In this document: one piece after another, positions 40,078-55,500 of the stretch
Layout of the letters: each line of letters opens with the position of its first letter
Numbering within the stretch: the first letter of the stretch is position 1
Assembly: GCA_030068145.1 (NCBI GenBank)
Contig: JAPJBO010000853.1
Location: 35,171 to 99,170, forward strand
From: Diplonema papillatum
Taxonomy: Eukaryota; Euglenozoa; Diplonemea; Diplonemida; Diplonemidae
Direction of reading: 5' to 3'
Length of the DNA: 64,000 nucleotides
The notes under the pieces: generated by a model
Told to the model about the DNA's origin: nothing
Seen by the model: only the letters and a program-made list of their open reading frames with translations
Databases searched by the model: none
Made by a program: the position numbers and the translations under genes

Positions 40078-43000
40078 GGCAAACAGGTTGCTGCGATAGG
40101 CATGCAGTTCAAATGCAGTTCCAGGGGATAACGGGCTTAGCTATGTTTACATCACACCCCTGCCAAACAAGCAAGTAAAATCAGACGGGTACACATTCAA
40201 AGTTAGCGCGGCTGCAACAAGCCGCAGGGTACCTGCCACCCTACCCTAGCCTTTCCCCTTAGTTTCAAAGCCGTATATACACCAAAGAAAGAAGTCAACG
40301 GGAAGTAATGAATTTAAACAGGATATCGCGAAGACACAAAGCCGTACTCAGGTTTTACAATTTCTAGTCTACTGAAGTGCAATTGTTTCCTCCTCGTCCT
40401 ACTGGCCACATTTTAATTCTAAGCAGTGAATGCTGGTATGCAAACAAGAAGCAAGATATGGACCACCGCCGCGTGATTTTTCCGCAGCAAACAGACACCC
40501 GCCCATTGGCAGTGACTCAGGATTTTGCTTGGTGCCGCTGTATTGCCGAGTGCGTCTTTCAGCACGTTGCGGATCTTTCTTCACTCTTGATCTGTCCCCA
40601 GCAAGCTTTTCTCTTCGTTGTGCCAACATTCTTCATCCTTGTCTTTCTTTCGACAGGCGCTTGTACCCAGTATCATTTCTGGCATCGAATGAACTCTGTC
40701 CGTGAATCGAAAAATATTATACCCGCGGACGAAACAAACGATTCAGAGCCCAACACTGCCTCATTTGCGACAACCTTCTATCCGCGTGTTCAGATTCGGC
40801 AGCACGGGCTCGTCAAACAGAAATTTCAGTTCAGGACAACAAGGAACAGACCTCCTTAGCTTCGCGTGTACTATTGTGCGAACACAATGCAAACGTCCTT
40901 CATCCTTGCCTTTCGATCGGCCTGCTGCTCACCACCATTTTCCGAACAAGCAACGGCATCTGTTTGCGAATTGAATAGCATGCCGAAAGAAATCCGAGCC
41001 CATTCTGCTAACGAAGTACCCTTTTCGAGCAATGTACAGTCGCAACAAACAGCACAGACTACCCATTTTCCCCATGTTCGAGATCTGATAGCAAACCCTG
41101 CTCACATTTAGACCTACCGTAAATTCGTGTAACGAACTTGTGGCTACTCTGTGCTTGACAACTTCAGTTGCCAGCTGTTGCGCCAGTGCGCCGGGAAGAT
41201 AAGGTCCAAGTTTCAGACTTCGCTCGTTGCTCATCTAAGCTTTTAGCACTTCCTCCCTACCTCAATCTCTCTTGCCCAGCAAGTTGTCAACACCGAACGA
41301 ATAAAATAACGCGATAAACCCACAGGTTTCTTTCGACTGGTGCTTCTGTTTAAGGTCCAGCAAGCCCGGGTATCATGCACATGAACTCTCTTGTGAATCA
41401 AATAGTTATTGGAAGTAGTTTGGACAGTATTTGGGGGGAATCAATCAAAAAGGGATTATCCTCATGAACATCCCTGCCCAGGCAACACAATCCAGTTGCA
41501 ATGAAGTTGTGCACCGGGCAACTCCTCAATTCCGCTTTAGATCGTGTGTTCTTGTTCTTCCCTGTCCGACACCGTTTGTTCTTGTGTCAGATTCGTGCGC
41601 GTGCTCGTTTTTGAAGGTAGCTTGTGCGTTCAACATGCCTTGCCCTTACTCGTATCACTCCTCCTTTCCCCCACCATGTGAACCACCTCCAGAACCCCTT
41701 GATCATGCCGCGGGAGGATGGCAGCATCAGGGGGGTATGACAAGTTCATGTATGATAGTTCATGCTTGTCATCACATGACAAGTCATGTCCTACGGCGGC
41801 CCGGCCGGGAGGTCAGTGTGATACCAAACGAAAATACGCAGCACATGTCCATACGGTGTTCTCGCAACCCCTCCCCCCATTTCTACTCCCCGAGACGTAG
41901 CACAGGTGGTACAAACAGACGTTTCACAAACTAGCAATCCACCGCTTGTCCTGCAGACTGTGGCTTAAAGGACCAAAACACGGTGCAGGTAGGACCAGTG
42001 TGGTGTCGAGTCCCCACCTACCCTATCCACAGTACACGTGCCTCGGGGGCTGGGCGGGCTCTGGCAATTTTCCGGCCAACTTTCACACACGGCTGGTCGA
42101 ACGTTCTGGTCGCCCTTTTGTGAAATCTGATGTTATTGGGTCTACTGCTGGCACGATGACCCCGCCTGCCGAGATTTCGTATCTCCCCACGCTCCCCTTG
42201 GGTCATCAACAGGAAGCTTAGCTACAGCCTACTACAAGCCCATCTGAAAACCTTTGCCTGTGTGCACGTGTTTATTCTTGATTGGTAGTCAGCATTACGC
42301 AGCCAGCTGTCAGTTTTTTTCATGACAAGCCTGGTACCTTACAGAACTTTCGAACCCCCGGAGTGCCAAGATCTTATTCTCTAAAAAGCTGAACCAAAGC
42401 GTCGAAATTTGCAAAAGATATGTTCCATCCGAATGTCAAATCTCGTTGCACGTACTGCCATCCGCAAAAGCCAAATGAATCATCGATAGAAGAAAGGCGA
42501 GAACCCCAACAACAACCCCATTTCTTCCTCTTCGTGTTTCACACCTATCCGACAACTTAGGACTCGCGGCCAGGCTTTCTGTATTCCACCTTTCGTATTC
42601 CCCTGCGATCACAGCGGCTTAGGAGGAGTATGCAAATTCAACGTGCTAACCAGTGCCTTGTGGCTGCAAACTGAAGAGAGAAGTGAGCGTTTCATTCCTT
42701 ACTGAGCCGGTCCATCCCCTCTTGATAGACCGTGATAGACCGAAGAATACAGCACCGGACTAGGGATGGACCTGATAGACCGTGGTGGACCGTGGTTCAC
42801 TTTGATAAACAGCGGCAGGCACTTCGATGCAGTTTCAAGAGATAGGGACGGACCGGCTCACTTACAAGCAAACTTGTTGAAAGCCGGCATCGCAGGATGC
42901 GTGTCTGCCCGTATGTTAGCCAGTCACCGATCAAATCAAACAAGTCTGCATGCGGGATCTGGGACTTCTGTGGTGCACCGCCTTCAATGACGAATGGGTT

Positions 43001-43330
43001 CTTTGTCCAATCTCCGAGCCATTTGCATAGCAACACCGCACAGACGCAGTCCTGCTCCTGTCTGCTCAATATTCGCCACAGTACCGATCTCAATGCACAC
43101 TGTGCACTTTGCAAAAGATATCTGGGCTACCTTCTGTGGTTTGCCGCCCCGAATGTCTGTGGCCGAACTAAGTGACTCAGTACAAGTCCGATTACTTGTT
43201 TTACCTTCACCACCCATCCAGCCATTCCTCTCATTGCAAGCGAACTAAAGGAACTATAGAATACAATAAGCTTGCGAACACCCACGCAGAGAATTGGTAA
43301 ACAGAAGAAAAACAAAAAAGAGGCAACGTT

Positions 43331-43336
43331 TATAAA
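43331..43336 (+). promoter_or_regulatory. Possible TATA box of giant gene 2
   Basis: TATAAA lies 228 bp before the start codon at 43564. A weaker TATACA lies nearer, at 43482. The whole 5' flank differs from that of gene 1, so whichever is used, the two genes have different promoters. Confidence 0.3.
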
Positions 43337-43563
43337 CTCAACGAATCCTCCTCAAGCGAAATTTCACTCTGAAAAGCAATTGAAGCACACTTTCAAGAAA
43401 AGAAAGAAAGAAACCTACCCATCATTTTTTAGCCAGTCGAATGCTCTTGACGAGCCGGCGGGCGGAAGTGAAACCCGATAGTATACAAACATCCTAGCAC
43501 TCATACTGTCACTCGGATCCAGTTTACAACCAAGCATCGCTCTGTTGCCCCCCTTCCTTTGCA

Positions 43564-46500
43564 ATGCTCTCAACGGAGTGGCTCCTGCTGCTCACCTCGT
43601 TGCTTTTCGGCAGCACGCTGGCAGCCGTTCCAACGACATTGAATTGTTCTTCTGTTTCGGTGCAGGCAAGGGCGACAGATAAGCCGCCTTGCTTGCCGCC
43701 TCAGACTGTGACAAATGAATTCATTGCGGACACCTGCATGAGCGTCTACTGCAACGACCTGCCCGATGGAGCTGTTGCTGCAGCTGGTGTTTCTGACTAC
43801 TCGTTCGTTGTGAAGTCAGGAGGCACGTGCTCCTGGACAGACAGCTATGTGTACGTGCCTTCGTACTCTGTCTGCGGTTCTGCTGCACCGCACACATCAT
43901 TCCTCGACGTCCACCGAGACGATGTCCTTGCAGACTTCGCAGTTGCGAACGATGTCTCCGTATTCGGCTCTTCGAGCAATGATATCGCAGTTGCGACTAC
44001 AGAAGGGCTGACTTTGCTTCGCGCAGACGACTCTCTCGGGTTCAACCGCGTAGGGGTACTTCCTGGCAGCTACACAGGCGTCTTAGCGGCTGCACATGAC
44101 GCAGACGTTATGTACGCCCTGTGGCCGCGCAGGTTCGACATCGTCAACTTGCTGCCGCCTCAAAACCCGACCGTACTTGGCACAGTCGAACTCCCCGTCA
44201 CAAAATGCGATGCTCTCGCATTATACACCGCCGCAACACCGCCGACTCGTATTGTGTACGTAAGTTGCAGCACCGATGGAGTACTGGCAGTTGATGCATC
44301 CGTCGATGGATCGCCTGCCCTTCTGTCTTCCACTCCAGTAGTAGCCGCGCCTTTGAATTCTGAAGTGCGCGACGCTGTTGTTGACGTGGCTCGCAGCATC
44401 CTCTTTGTGATGAGTGATGACGGAGTTTACATGTACAGCCTTGCCGCTCCGTCATCACCTTCATTGCTAACATCGAAGCCGAGCGTTGACCCCGTGCAAA
44501 GGGCAGCACTGGGAGGCACGAACCTGTTTGTAGCCGTGGGCACCAACGTTCTCATATTCGATACATCGAGCGGGACCTCCCTGGTGCTGCATGCCACCTG
44601 CTGCGCCCAGGGAATGACAGGCTTGCATTTGATTGACGTGGCGGTGTATGAAGACCTGGTCTTTGCTGTCGGAACTTCTAATGACAGGCTGCTCGTCATT
44701 GACGTCTCTGATGTGACAGCGCCCTACTATGTCGGGCACCGTGACCTGCCGACTGGATACTCGCAAGGGAAGCGGGTCGTTGTCGCGAAGCTAAACGATG
44801 GCTTTGTGCGTGTTTTCGACGTGGCAGGCGCAGGAGGCCTGATGGTGTTCTCGGACACTCCTCCCGAAGATGCACCCACTCCGGCGACACCTATGCCAGC
44901 TCCTCCCATGCTCCCACCCGACTGCAGCTCGCTGTACTTGCATGATCCGACCAGCAATAGTGACAACTGCGCTACTGGAGATGTCCTGATGAGTGAACAC
45001 ACGGTGGAGGCCTGCATGCAGCCTGTGTGCGCTTCGATGCAAGTCTCTTGGAATGGGGCTGGCATAGACGGGGCTGCAAATGCGGTACTCATTAAATCGG
45101 GGAGCACGTGCTCGTTCGGAACGTACACGGGAACCCCGGAGCGATACATCTGCGGACCTGCCCCGCCGCACTCGACCTATCTTGAGCAGTACGACGATGG
45201 GTTTCTGCCTGCATTTTCGCGCACGAACGATGTGTGCATTCTGCACGAGGCACGGGACGAAATCCTGGTCGCAAACAGCGTCGAGCTGAGCGTGCTGGTT
45301 CTCACCAGCAACGGCCGGTTCACGAAAACGGGCGCGCTGCCCGTGGGTTACATTGCCGTCGAGCCTTCAAAGGCAGACAGCAGCCTCGTATACGGTGTCC
45401 AGCCTCACGGGTTGGACATAATCGATGCAAGCAACCCGTCGAAGCCTTCGGTTGTCGGGAGCGTTACCCTGCCCAGCTTCTCGTGCGGGAACATTGCGCA
45501 GTTCAACGACAGCGTTCGGCATATTGCTTACATCGCTTGCTCGAATGAAGGTGTTTTTGCCGTGGACGTTTCAACGAGCACACAGCCCGTTGTTTTGGGG
45601 TTTCAGAAAAGTGTCGTGAAGGCTTCTTCCGGGACAGGAAAGGGTTTGCTGGTGGACCAGGCAAGGAAGCTGCTGTTCCAGGTCACGTACGGTGAAACGG
45701 TCCACATGTACAACGTTGCCGACGCGGAGGCCCCCGTGGAAGTGGCCACCGGGAAGACGGGAGCAGCTTCGTACGAGATGGCAATGGACGGCACTGTTCT
45801 GTTCGTCGCAGCGAAAACCACGCTTCGCATTTTCCAAACTGCGGGGTCCGCTTCGTTGACGGAGCTGAGTTGGTGTTGTCACTACGGGCCGGATTTGTTC
45901 TTGGTCGGGCTGGTGCACTACAACGGGTTGATCTACGCTTCGGATCACAAAGGCGTCAGCGACATGGTCGTGATGAACGTTACCGATCCGACGCAGCCGT
46001 ACTACATTGGGCACCGGGCAGTGCCTGGAGGATCAGCAGGGAAAGAAGGTATTGACATCGCAACGTTGAGCGACATGACCACACGAGTGTTCATGGCGGT
46101 GGACCATGGAGGTGTCATTGTGTTCTCTGATGTGCCTCCTGCAGTCACCGATGCCCCGCCGACGAAAGCACCGCCGCCACCGCCGCACGAGTACGAGTGT
46201 TCAGACTTTGACACACAGGTGAAGGTGCCGTACATGCCTGCCTGCTCCGGAGACAGGGTACTGATGAGCAAGCACGTTGTCGAAGGCTGCCTGACGACTC
46301 TTTGTGGGGCCCTTCCCGACGGGGCGGTGGTCCAGTACGATGGACCAAACGGCAATTTCTTGACGAAGTCTGGGATCGCGTGCTCGTTCGGAGGGTCGTC
46401 GTTACCTGCGACACACGCCGTCTGCGGCAGGGCTGCCCCGCACGTTTCGTTCTTCGAAGTGCAAGCTGGGGTCTTCCAGAGCGGCGCCAAAGTTCGGGAA

Positions 46501-49500
46501 GTCTGCATTCTCGGGTCTGACAAGAACGACATTGCAGTGGCCACGAACAAAGATGTGACCATCCTCCGTGCTGAGGAGTCAACGGGGTTCACCCCAGTCG
46601 CCCGCATCGCCGGCGATTTCATGGCGGTTGTCGGGTCTCTGGCCGACAAAGACGTTCTTCTGGCACTGAAACCCAACGGCTTTTCCATCATCGACTTGTA
46701 CCCGCCGGAGGATGCGAAGGTGATCAGCACCGTTTCTCTTCCGAGCAGTGCTTGCCACGGGCTGACCCAGCACAAAACTGCCAGTTCCCACTACGCGTAT
46801 GCTACGTGCCATGGCGAAGGCGTTTTCGCCATCGACATCACGGATTCGACCAACATCTCGGTAGTAGGCGGTGGGATGCTCTTCAAGCCCGCATCTGGGA
46901 ACCCCAAGGGAGCTTTCGTGGAAGTCGCAACGGCACGCCTCTACGTGGGAACCGAGGGTGGCAACTCAGGCACGCACATGTACGATATCAGCAACCCGCT
47001 CGCCCCCATCGAGCTTGGGTTCCAAAAGACGAGCCGAAACTCGTTCGAGATCTTCGCGAAGGACAACATCGTTTACGTGGTGCAGGACGACACGCTTGAA
47101 ATCTTCGACGGCAGCACCGGCACACTGACCCACCTGTCTTCTTGCTGCCCTGGAGCACCGTCGATGTATCTCGTCGGTGTCGACTTCTACGACAGCATGA
47201 TTTATGCATCGGACCACGCTGGCGCCATAGTGATGGTGATGAATGTGTCGGACCCCAGCAACCCGTACTTCATGGGCCACAAAGACGCGATGACGGGTGT
47301 TGGAGGCAAAGAGGGAATCGCGGTCGGAGCGCTGGGCGATGGCATTGTCCGTGTGTTTCAGGCCGACGATGGGGGTGGTCTGGTCGTTTTCTCCGATGTG
47401 AGACCGCCGCCGACACCGGTTCCAGCGACTCCGATGCCTTCACCGCCACGGACGCCGCCGGATTGCTCGTCTTTGTACATTCATGACGCTTCAGCCACAG
47501 GGCTCACCTGTGCGTCAGGTGACACGTTGATGGGCGAGCATGTAGTTGAGGCCTGCCAGACGGAAGTCTGCAGTCGTTTGCAAGCTTCGTCGTCAGCGGC
47601 GTACGATGGGGGCAGCAATGCCGTCATTTCGAAAGACGCCGGCGGGACGTGCTCGCTCACCACAGCCAGCGGGGTCACGAACAATGTGTGCGGGTCTTCG
47701 CCGCCTTACACGACTTACTTAGAAGCTTACGACGACGGCTTCCTGCCTGCGTTCTCACGAACGAATGATGTGTGCGCCCTGCCTGATTCGCAGGACGAGG
47801 TGGTGGTGGCGACCGATAGAGGTCTGGTTGTCATGCAGGTGAAGTCGGACAGGAGCTTGCGAGCAGTGGGCTTTTACGACGCGGGCTTCGTTGCCGTGAT
47901 TGGCTCGGAAATGCAGCGAAATGTTGTTCTTGGAGTGAACGGAAACGGTCTGCAATTGATTGACACATCTGTGCCAGCCCTCCCGACGAAGCTGGGCTCC
48001 GTGTCCGTTCCTAGTGGGAAGTGCGGCAACCTGGAACAGATGGAAATCGGAGCGAACCTCTTTGTCTTCGTGAGTTGCAACAGTGATGGAATCTTCTTGA
48101 TCGATGTGTCGACAGCGACCGCGCCCGTGCTCATGAACGGCGGTGCTGCTGTGGCGAAGCCTTCGACGGGCTCATCGAAGGGGCTATTTGTGGACGAGCA
48201 AAGGAAGTTGCTTTTCGTGACCACCACAGGACCAGGGCTTCACATGTACAATGTGACCGACCCCGTCGCGCCGGCTGAGCTTTTCGTTGAGAGACCTGAC
48301 CACGCGGCGTACGAAGTGGTCCTGCGGAATACCATTCTGTACGTGGGCGCCGACAATACACTGGAAATCTATCAGACTGCCGACAGCACGGGGAAGCTGG
48401 TTTTGTCGCAGCTCTCGTGGTGCTGCCACTACGCACCGGACATGTTCATTGTGGGTATCGACGAGCTGGATGGCGTTGTCTATGCGTCGGATCACGGGGG
48501 CAACGGGTTCCTCACTGCGATGAACGTCACTGACCCTCACGAGCCGTACTACATGGGGCACAGAGAGTTCCCGCCCGCGACTGGGGGACGCCCGCTGGGG
48601 AAGGAGGGCGTTTTCCTGGCCAAGATGAGTGATGGGATCGTGCGCGTCTTCGTGGCGGCCGATCACGGTGGTCTCATGGTTTTCTCTGACGTGAAACCCG
48701 AGGCCACGCCAGCGCCGCTGACGCCCACACCCCCGCAACCCCCGCAGCCAATGGATTGCGACCACCTGATCGTGCAACCCGTGATTCAATACCAACCCGA
48801 CTGCCCGCTGGGCAAGGTGCTCACCAACAAGCACGTTCTCGAGCAGTGCAACAACAACATCTGCTCGGACATGCCCGACGGTGCCGCGGCACAGTACGAT
48901 GGCACTTCGAACTCGTTCTTCAAAAAGACGGGCACTTCGTGTTCTATTGTGTCTGATGCGCAAGCTTCCGCATCGCACTCGGTGTGCGGCACCGCAGCTC
49001 CTCACATCGCCTACTACAACGTGCTCAAAGACGGTATCCTGCTGCCGGACTCCAAGACCAGAGAAGTGTGTGTGCTGGGCTCGGACAGCAACGACATTGC
49101 TGTGGCTACCAGCAAGGGTCTTTCGATTCTGCGTTCGTCGGACTCGATCGGCTTCGTGCCCGTATCGCATGTGCCCGGTGACTTCATGGCGTGTGAAGGA
49201 TCTCCGACAGACGCGGACGTTCTTTTCGCTGTGAAGCCGAACGGCTTCATGATAATCAGCCTGTACCCCCCGTCTCAACCAACGGTTTTGGGCAGCGCTT
49301 CAATTTCCAGCGGTGCATGCCACGGCATGATTCGATACGTGAAGGGGTCGAAGAACTACGTGTACGTGACATGCCACGGGGAAGGGATCTTTGTTGTCGA
49401 TGTGGCAAACGACACGAACCCAGTGCTCTTCAACAACGGCGCCAAAGTGTTCACGTCTGCGTCAGGCAACCCGAAGGGAGGATGTGTCGATGTTGCCCGA

Positions 49501-52500
49501 GACTTGTTCTTCATTGGCACCGAAGGAGGCAACTCTGGTGTCGAGATGTGGGACTTCACCGACCCCCTTGACCCTCAGCACCTGCACTACATGAAGACGC
49601 AGTTCCGTGCCTTTGAGATGCTTCTCCGTGGGAACTACCTCTTCGTCGTTCAAGACGACACGTTGGAAGTCTTCGACACATCCGACAACAAGAACCTGGC
49701 GTCGGTTGCTTCGTGTTGCGGACTGAACGGCCCGTCGATGTATGCCGTGGGGATTGCACAGTACGGGGACATGATCTACACATCGGATCACGCGGGTGCT
49801 CTAGTTGTCGTCATCAATGCCACCGACCCCGAAAACCCGTTCTATGTTGGGCACCAAGACGCAAAAACGGGGGTCGGGGGTAAAGAAGGTATGGTCGCGG
49901 CCAAGCTGGGAGATGGTATTGTGCGTGTGTTCCAAGCGGATGACGGAGGTGGTCTGGTAGTGTTTTCTGACGAGCCTCCAGCACCAACGCCAGCACCCCA
50001 AACACCGATGCCTTCACCTGCGTCGACACCACCTGACTGCTCGGCTTTGTACATTCATGACTCAACAAGTGACGGCAAGACTTGTCCTGAAGGCGATACT
50101 CTCCAGTCTGAGCACATCATCGAAGCGTGCAGCGCCGTCTTGTGCGGGAAAGTGGACGTTTCATGGCCGGGGGTCGGGTTCAGTGGTCAAAGTGGAAAAG
50201 CGTATCGCAAAATCGGAGCTACCTGCGAATTCGGTGACTACTCCGGCTCCCTCGCTAACTACATCTGCGGACCGTCACCACCACACACAACGTACATGGA
50301 GGTGTACGACGACGGCTTCCTGCCTCCTTTCCAACGGGCTGCTGACTTGTGCATGCTCGGTGAGAAGAGAGATGAAGTTCTGGTTGCGACATCGAGCAAA
50401 ATGGTGGTGTTAGAGATGAAGAGCAACGGGCGGTTCCAAACAGCGGGATCACTTGATGCGGTTTACATCGCAATCGTTCCGAGTGAGCTGCAGAAGGAAG
50501 TAGCATACGGACTGCGTAGCAACCGGCTTGACATCATCGACACGACAACCCACACTTTGCCGAAGATCGTGGCCTATGTGTCCATGCCAAGTTCGAGGTG
50601 TGCAAACCTTGAACAGATGGCTATCGGCACAGGCCACATAGTCTTTGCGAGCTGCGACTCTGACGGCATCTTCGCAGTCGATGTCTCATCGAACACAGCG
50701 CCCAAATTGCTTGGAAGCAACAAGCCTGTCGCAAAGCCGACTTCAGGCTCTCCGAAAGGCTTGCTGATTGACGAGTCACGCCTCCTGTTGTTCGCCGTCA
50801 CGATGGGTTCGACCGTCCACTTGTACAATGTCAGCAGTCCATCAGCACCCGTCGAGATCACGACCGCAAAGACTGGTGACAGAGCTTTCGAAATGGCACA
50901 GTCCGGGACCATTGTGTATGTTGCAGCAGATTCGCAGTTGGAGATCTTCCAAACGAACAACAACGGAAAAGTGATCCTTGAGAAGGTGAGCTTCTGCTGT
51001 CAGTACGGGCCCGACATGTTCATTGTTGGTATTGACCACTTTAACGGCCTCATCTATGCATCAGACCACGGTGGCAATGGGTTCTTGGTTGTGATGAATG
51101 TGACGGACCCGCACAATCCGTACTACATCGGGCACAGGGACTTCCCGCCAGCTACTGGTGGTAGTGCACTGGGCAAAGAAGGCATTTTCGTGGCGACACT
51201 CAGCGATTTTGTCACGCGTGTGTTCGTTGCCGCTGATCACGGTGGTGTTGTTGTCTTCTCCGACACCCTTCCTGCTCCCACACCCGCGCCCTTCACTTAC
51301 GCACCACCTGCACCGCCTCAACCATTGGACTGCAGCCACGTTGTCATTCAGGTAGCGAAACCCTTCCAGGATTGTCCGACTGGTCTGGTCCTGATGAACG
51401 ACCATGTCATCAACATGTGCTCGTCGGTGTTGTGTCCTTCCCTTCCTGACGCTGGCGTTGCTAAGTTCGATGGTATCGACAACTACGTCTTCAAGAACAT
51501 TGCTAGTGCATGCAGCATTGAAAGAGACGATGTCAACACGCCATCGTATTCTGTATGCGGCAAAGCAGCCCCTCACCTTGCATACTACCAGGTGCACAAA
51601 GACGACATTCTCGTCGATGGTGCCAAAGCAAAAGAAGTGTGCCTTCTCGGATCTGACAAGAACGACATTGCCGTTGCTACGGACAAAGCCATCACCATCA
51701 TGCGTGCAGATGATTCACTTGGGTTTGCGCCTGTGGCGCACGTGTCAGGAAACTACATGGCGCTGTCACCTTCCGAAGCAGATGCCGATGTTCTCTTCGC
51801 CGTCAAGCCCAACGGGTTCTCCATTGTCAGCCTCTACCCTCCTTCTCAACCACTGGTCCTGAGTACTTTATCTATTTCCAGTGGCGCGTGTCATGGTATG
51901 ATTCAGTACCTGAAGGGATCGAGACACTACGTGTACGTCACTTGCCATGGCGAAGGTATCTTTGTCATTGATGTCGCTAACATTACGAACCCCGTGTTCT
52001 TCAACAACGGCGCAAAAGTGTTTACATCTGCTTCTGGGAATCCGAAGGGAGGGTGCATTGATGTCGCTCGGGACTTGTTCTTCATTGGCACAGAAGGCGG
52101 AAACTCCGGCATCGAGATGTGGGACTTCACCGACCCTCTCAATCCCCAGCACCTCTCTTACCAACGTACAGAACACAGAGCGTTCGAAAGCATTATCCAG
52201 GATGCTTTCTTATACGTTGTTCAAGACGATACACTTGAAGTGTTTGATACAGCTGACAGGAAAAACCTGAAGTCTATCAGCAGATGTTGTACAAACGCCC
52301 CTTCTTTGTACATGGTGGGAGTTGACTACTACGACAACATGATCTATGCATCGGATCACGGCAAAGGCATGGTTGTTGCCATCAACGTCACAGATCCTTA
52401 CAACCCGTTCTATGTTGGTCACCAGGATGCACAGACTGGAGTAGGTGGAAAGGAAGGCGTTGTCGTCGGAATGCTCGGAGACGGCATTGTTCGTGTCTTC

Positions 52501-55500
52501 CAAGCAGATGATGGAGGTGGTCTGATTGTGTTCTCCGATGTGCCGCCTACGCCAACACCAGTTCCTTTAACACCGATGCCTTCACCTCCGTTGACACCAC
52601 CCGATTGTTCGGTTTTGTACATTCATGATTCAACGACTGATGGCAAAACATGTCTTGAAGGCGATGTGTTGATGAGTGAACACACCCTTGATGCATGCAC
52701 TGCCACTATTTGTAGCTCCCTGCAGGTTTCGTGGGCGGGAGTAGGGTATGACGGACCCACTGGTCACTTGTTCACTAAATCGGGTACGACGTGCTCCTTT
52801 ATTTCGGACTCCACTGTCCCACAGTACTTTGCATGCGGATCAGCACCTCCACACACAACATATGTGGAAGTGTATGACGAAGGATACTTGCCACCATTCC
52901 AACGAACAGCGGATACATGCATGCTGGGCGAGAAGAGAGATGAGGTCTTGGTTGCAACATCAAGCAAGTTGGTAGTTATGCAGATGAAGAGCAACGGACG
53001 ACTGCAGACAGTTGGGTCACTTGATGCAGTTTACATTTCAATCGTTCCTAGTGAACTTCAGAAGGAAGTAGCATACGGACTGCGTAGCAACAGGCTGGAC
53101 ATCATTGACACTTCAACAGTTTCGTTACCTAAGGTTGTTGGGTATGTGTCCATTCCAAGTTCGAGATGTGCAAACCTTGAACAGCTGGCAATCGGAACAG
53201 GACACGTAGTGTACGCAAGTTGCGACTCTGACGGCATCTTCGCAGTTGATGTCTCATCGAACACTGTACCGAAGTTGCTTGGAAGCAACAAAAACGTTGC
53301 CAAGCCAAGTTCCGGTTCAGCGAAAGGTTTGCTGGTTGACGAGTCACGCCTTCTGTTGTTTGCAGTCACGATGGGCTCGACCGTCCATTTGTACAATGTC
53401 AGCAGTCCATCAGCACCGGTCGAGATCACGACTGCAAAGACTGATGACAGAGCTTTCGAAATGGCACAGTCTGGGACTATTGTGTATGTTGCAGCAGATT
53501 CGCAGTTGGAGATCTTCCAAACTAACAACAACGGAAAAGTGATCCTTGAGAAGGTGAGCTTCTGCTGTCAGTACGGGCCTGGCATGTTCATTGTTGGTAT
53601 TGACCACTTTAACGGCCTCATCTATGCATCAGACCACGGTGGCAATGGGTTCTTGGTTGTGATGAATGTGACGGACCCGCACAATCCGTACTACATCGGG
53701 CACAGGGACTTCCCGCCAGCTACTGGTGGTAGTGCACTGGGCAAAGAAGGCATTTTCGTGGCGACACTCAGCGATGATGTGACACGTGTGTTCATTGCAG
53801 CTGATCACGGTGGTCTTGTTGTTACTTCGGACACGTTGCCAGCTGCTACTCCGATTCCTGTGACCTACTCACCGCCGGCGCCACCTGCACCGCTTGATTG
53901 TTCTCATCTGATTGTGCAACCGAAGGTTCAGTACCAGCCATCTTGTCCTGAAGGCAAAGTGTTGATGAACGAGCATGTCATCAACGGTTGTAGTGACAGC
54001 ATTTGCTCGGAGTTGACCGATGGAGCCTTCACTGAATTCGACGGAGCTGCGAACAAGTACTTCAAGAAGAGTGGCACGAGTTGCAGTGTTGTAACTGATG
54101 CAAGTGCCACAGTGTCTCACTCTGTGTGCGGAACCGCAGCCCCTCACATTTCGTATTACGAGGTTCACAAAGACGATATTCTGAAGGACGGGTCCAAAGT
54201 GAGAGAAGTGTGTTTGCTTGGGTCCGACAAGAATGACGTTGCAGTTGCTACTGACAAAGCTGTCACCATTTTGCGCGCTGACGATTCTGTGGGGTTTGTG
54301 CCTGTGTCTCATCTTGATGGCAACTTCATGGCAGTTCAAGCGTCTCTCACCGATGCAGACGTCTTGTTCGGGTTGAAGCCAAACGGTTTCTCGATCATCA
54401 GCGTGTATCCCCCTTCTGCACCATCTACATTGGCCAGTGTGTCTATATCCAGCAACGCCTGCCACGGCATGATCCAGTATCTGAAAGGATTGAAGCACTA
54501 CGTGTATGTGACATGCCACGGTGAAGGCATCTTTGTCATTGATGTCATCAACGACAAGCCAACCCTCTTCAACAACGGCGCCAAAGTGTTCACATCTGCG
54601 TCAGGCAACCCGAAGGGAGGATGTGTTGATGTTTCCCGGGACTTGTTCTTCATTGGCACCGAAGGAGGCAACTCTGGTGTTGAGATGTGGGACTTCACCG
54701 ACCCTCTCGACCCACAATACCTGCACTACATGAAGACGCAGTTCCGTGCCTTTGAGATGCTTCTCCGTGGCAACAATCTCTTCGTTGTGCAAGACGACAC
54801 GTTGGAAGTCTTCGACACATCAGACAACAAAAACCTGAAGTCGATCAGCCGGTGCTGTGACGACAGTGCTCCTTCCCTGTACATGGTGGGTGTTGACTAC
54901 TACGACAACATGATCTATGCGTCGGACCACGCCAAGGGGATGGTTGTTGTCATCAACATCACGGACCCTTACAACCCTTTCTATGTTGGTCACCAGGATG
55001 CACAGACTGGAGTAGGTGGGAAGGAAGGCATCGCAGTTGGAATGCTCGGAGATGGTATTGTTCGCGTGTTCCAAGCAGATGATGGAGGTGGTCTGATTGT
55101 GTTCTCCGATGTGCCGCCTGCACCAACACCAGTGCCTCAAACACCGATGCCTTCACCTCCGTTGACACCACCTGACTGTTCCGCTGTGTACATTCATGAC
55201 TCGACGACAGATGGCAAACTGTGTCTTGAAGGCGATGTGTTGATGAGTGAACACATTATTGATGCATGTACAAGCACTGTTTGTTCATTGGTGGACGTCT
55301 CGTGGTCTGGTGCTAGTTTTGATGGAGCAAGCAACACCGTTTTCAAGAAGTCAGGATCAACCTGCACGTTTTCGTCAGACACTACGACACCACGGTACTA
55401 CATCTGCGGTCCTTCGCCTCCGCACACAACATACGTGGAAGTGTATGACGAAGGATACTTGCCACCGTTCCAACGAACAGCTGATACATGCATGCTGGGC

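Larger units (their letters stand above)
37317..43330. other. Intergenic region between the two giant genes
   Basis: No gene is supported. No AATAAA was noticed in the few hundred bases after the stop of gene 1. Small repeats are present. They include a GAAACCCTGACGAATAC segment at about 37550 and 38157, a 12-bp palindrome GGTTCGCGAACC at about 38033, and several GATAGACCGTG-like units between 42724 and 42795. Around 39403-39445 a short frame reads GYICQKPGHFFRR, which recalls a retroelement zinc knuckle. Frames of 160-167 codons at 40377 and 41431 show no known motif. Confidence 0.5.

Noticed and set aside
40377..40859. 160-codon plus-strand frame with a hydrophobic stretch
   Set aside because: It has no signal peptide at the start, no homology that I recognise and no supporting promoter or neighbouring gene.
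41113..41140. CCTACCGTAAA followed by ACGAAC, resembling the transposon left end
   Set aside because: The shared string includes a base from outside the element's TIR, the match stops after 12 bp, and no partner end is present.
41431..41934. 167-codon plus-strand frame, Cys- and Pro-rich
   Set aside because: Its composition reflects the local C/T-rich DNA and it contains no known domain.
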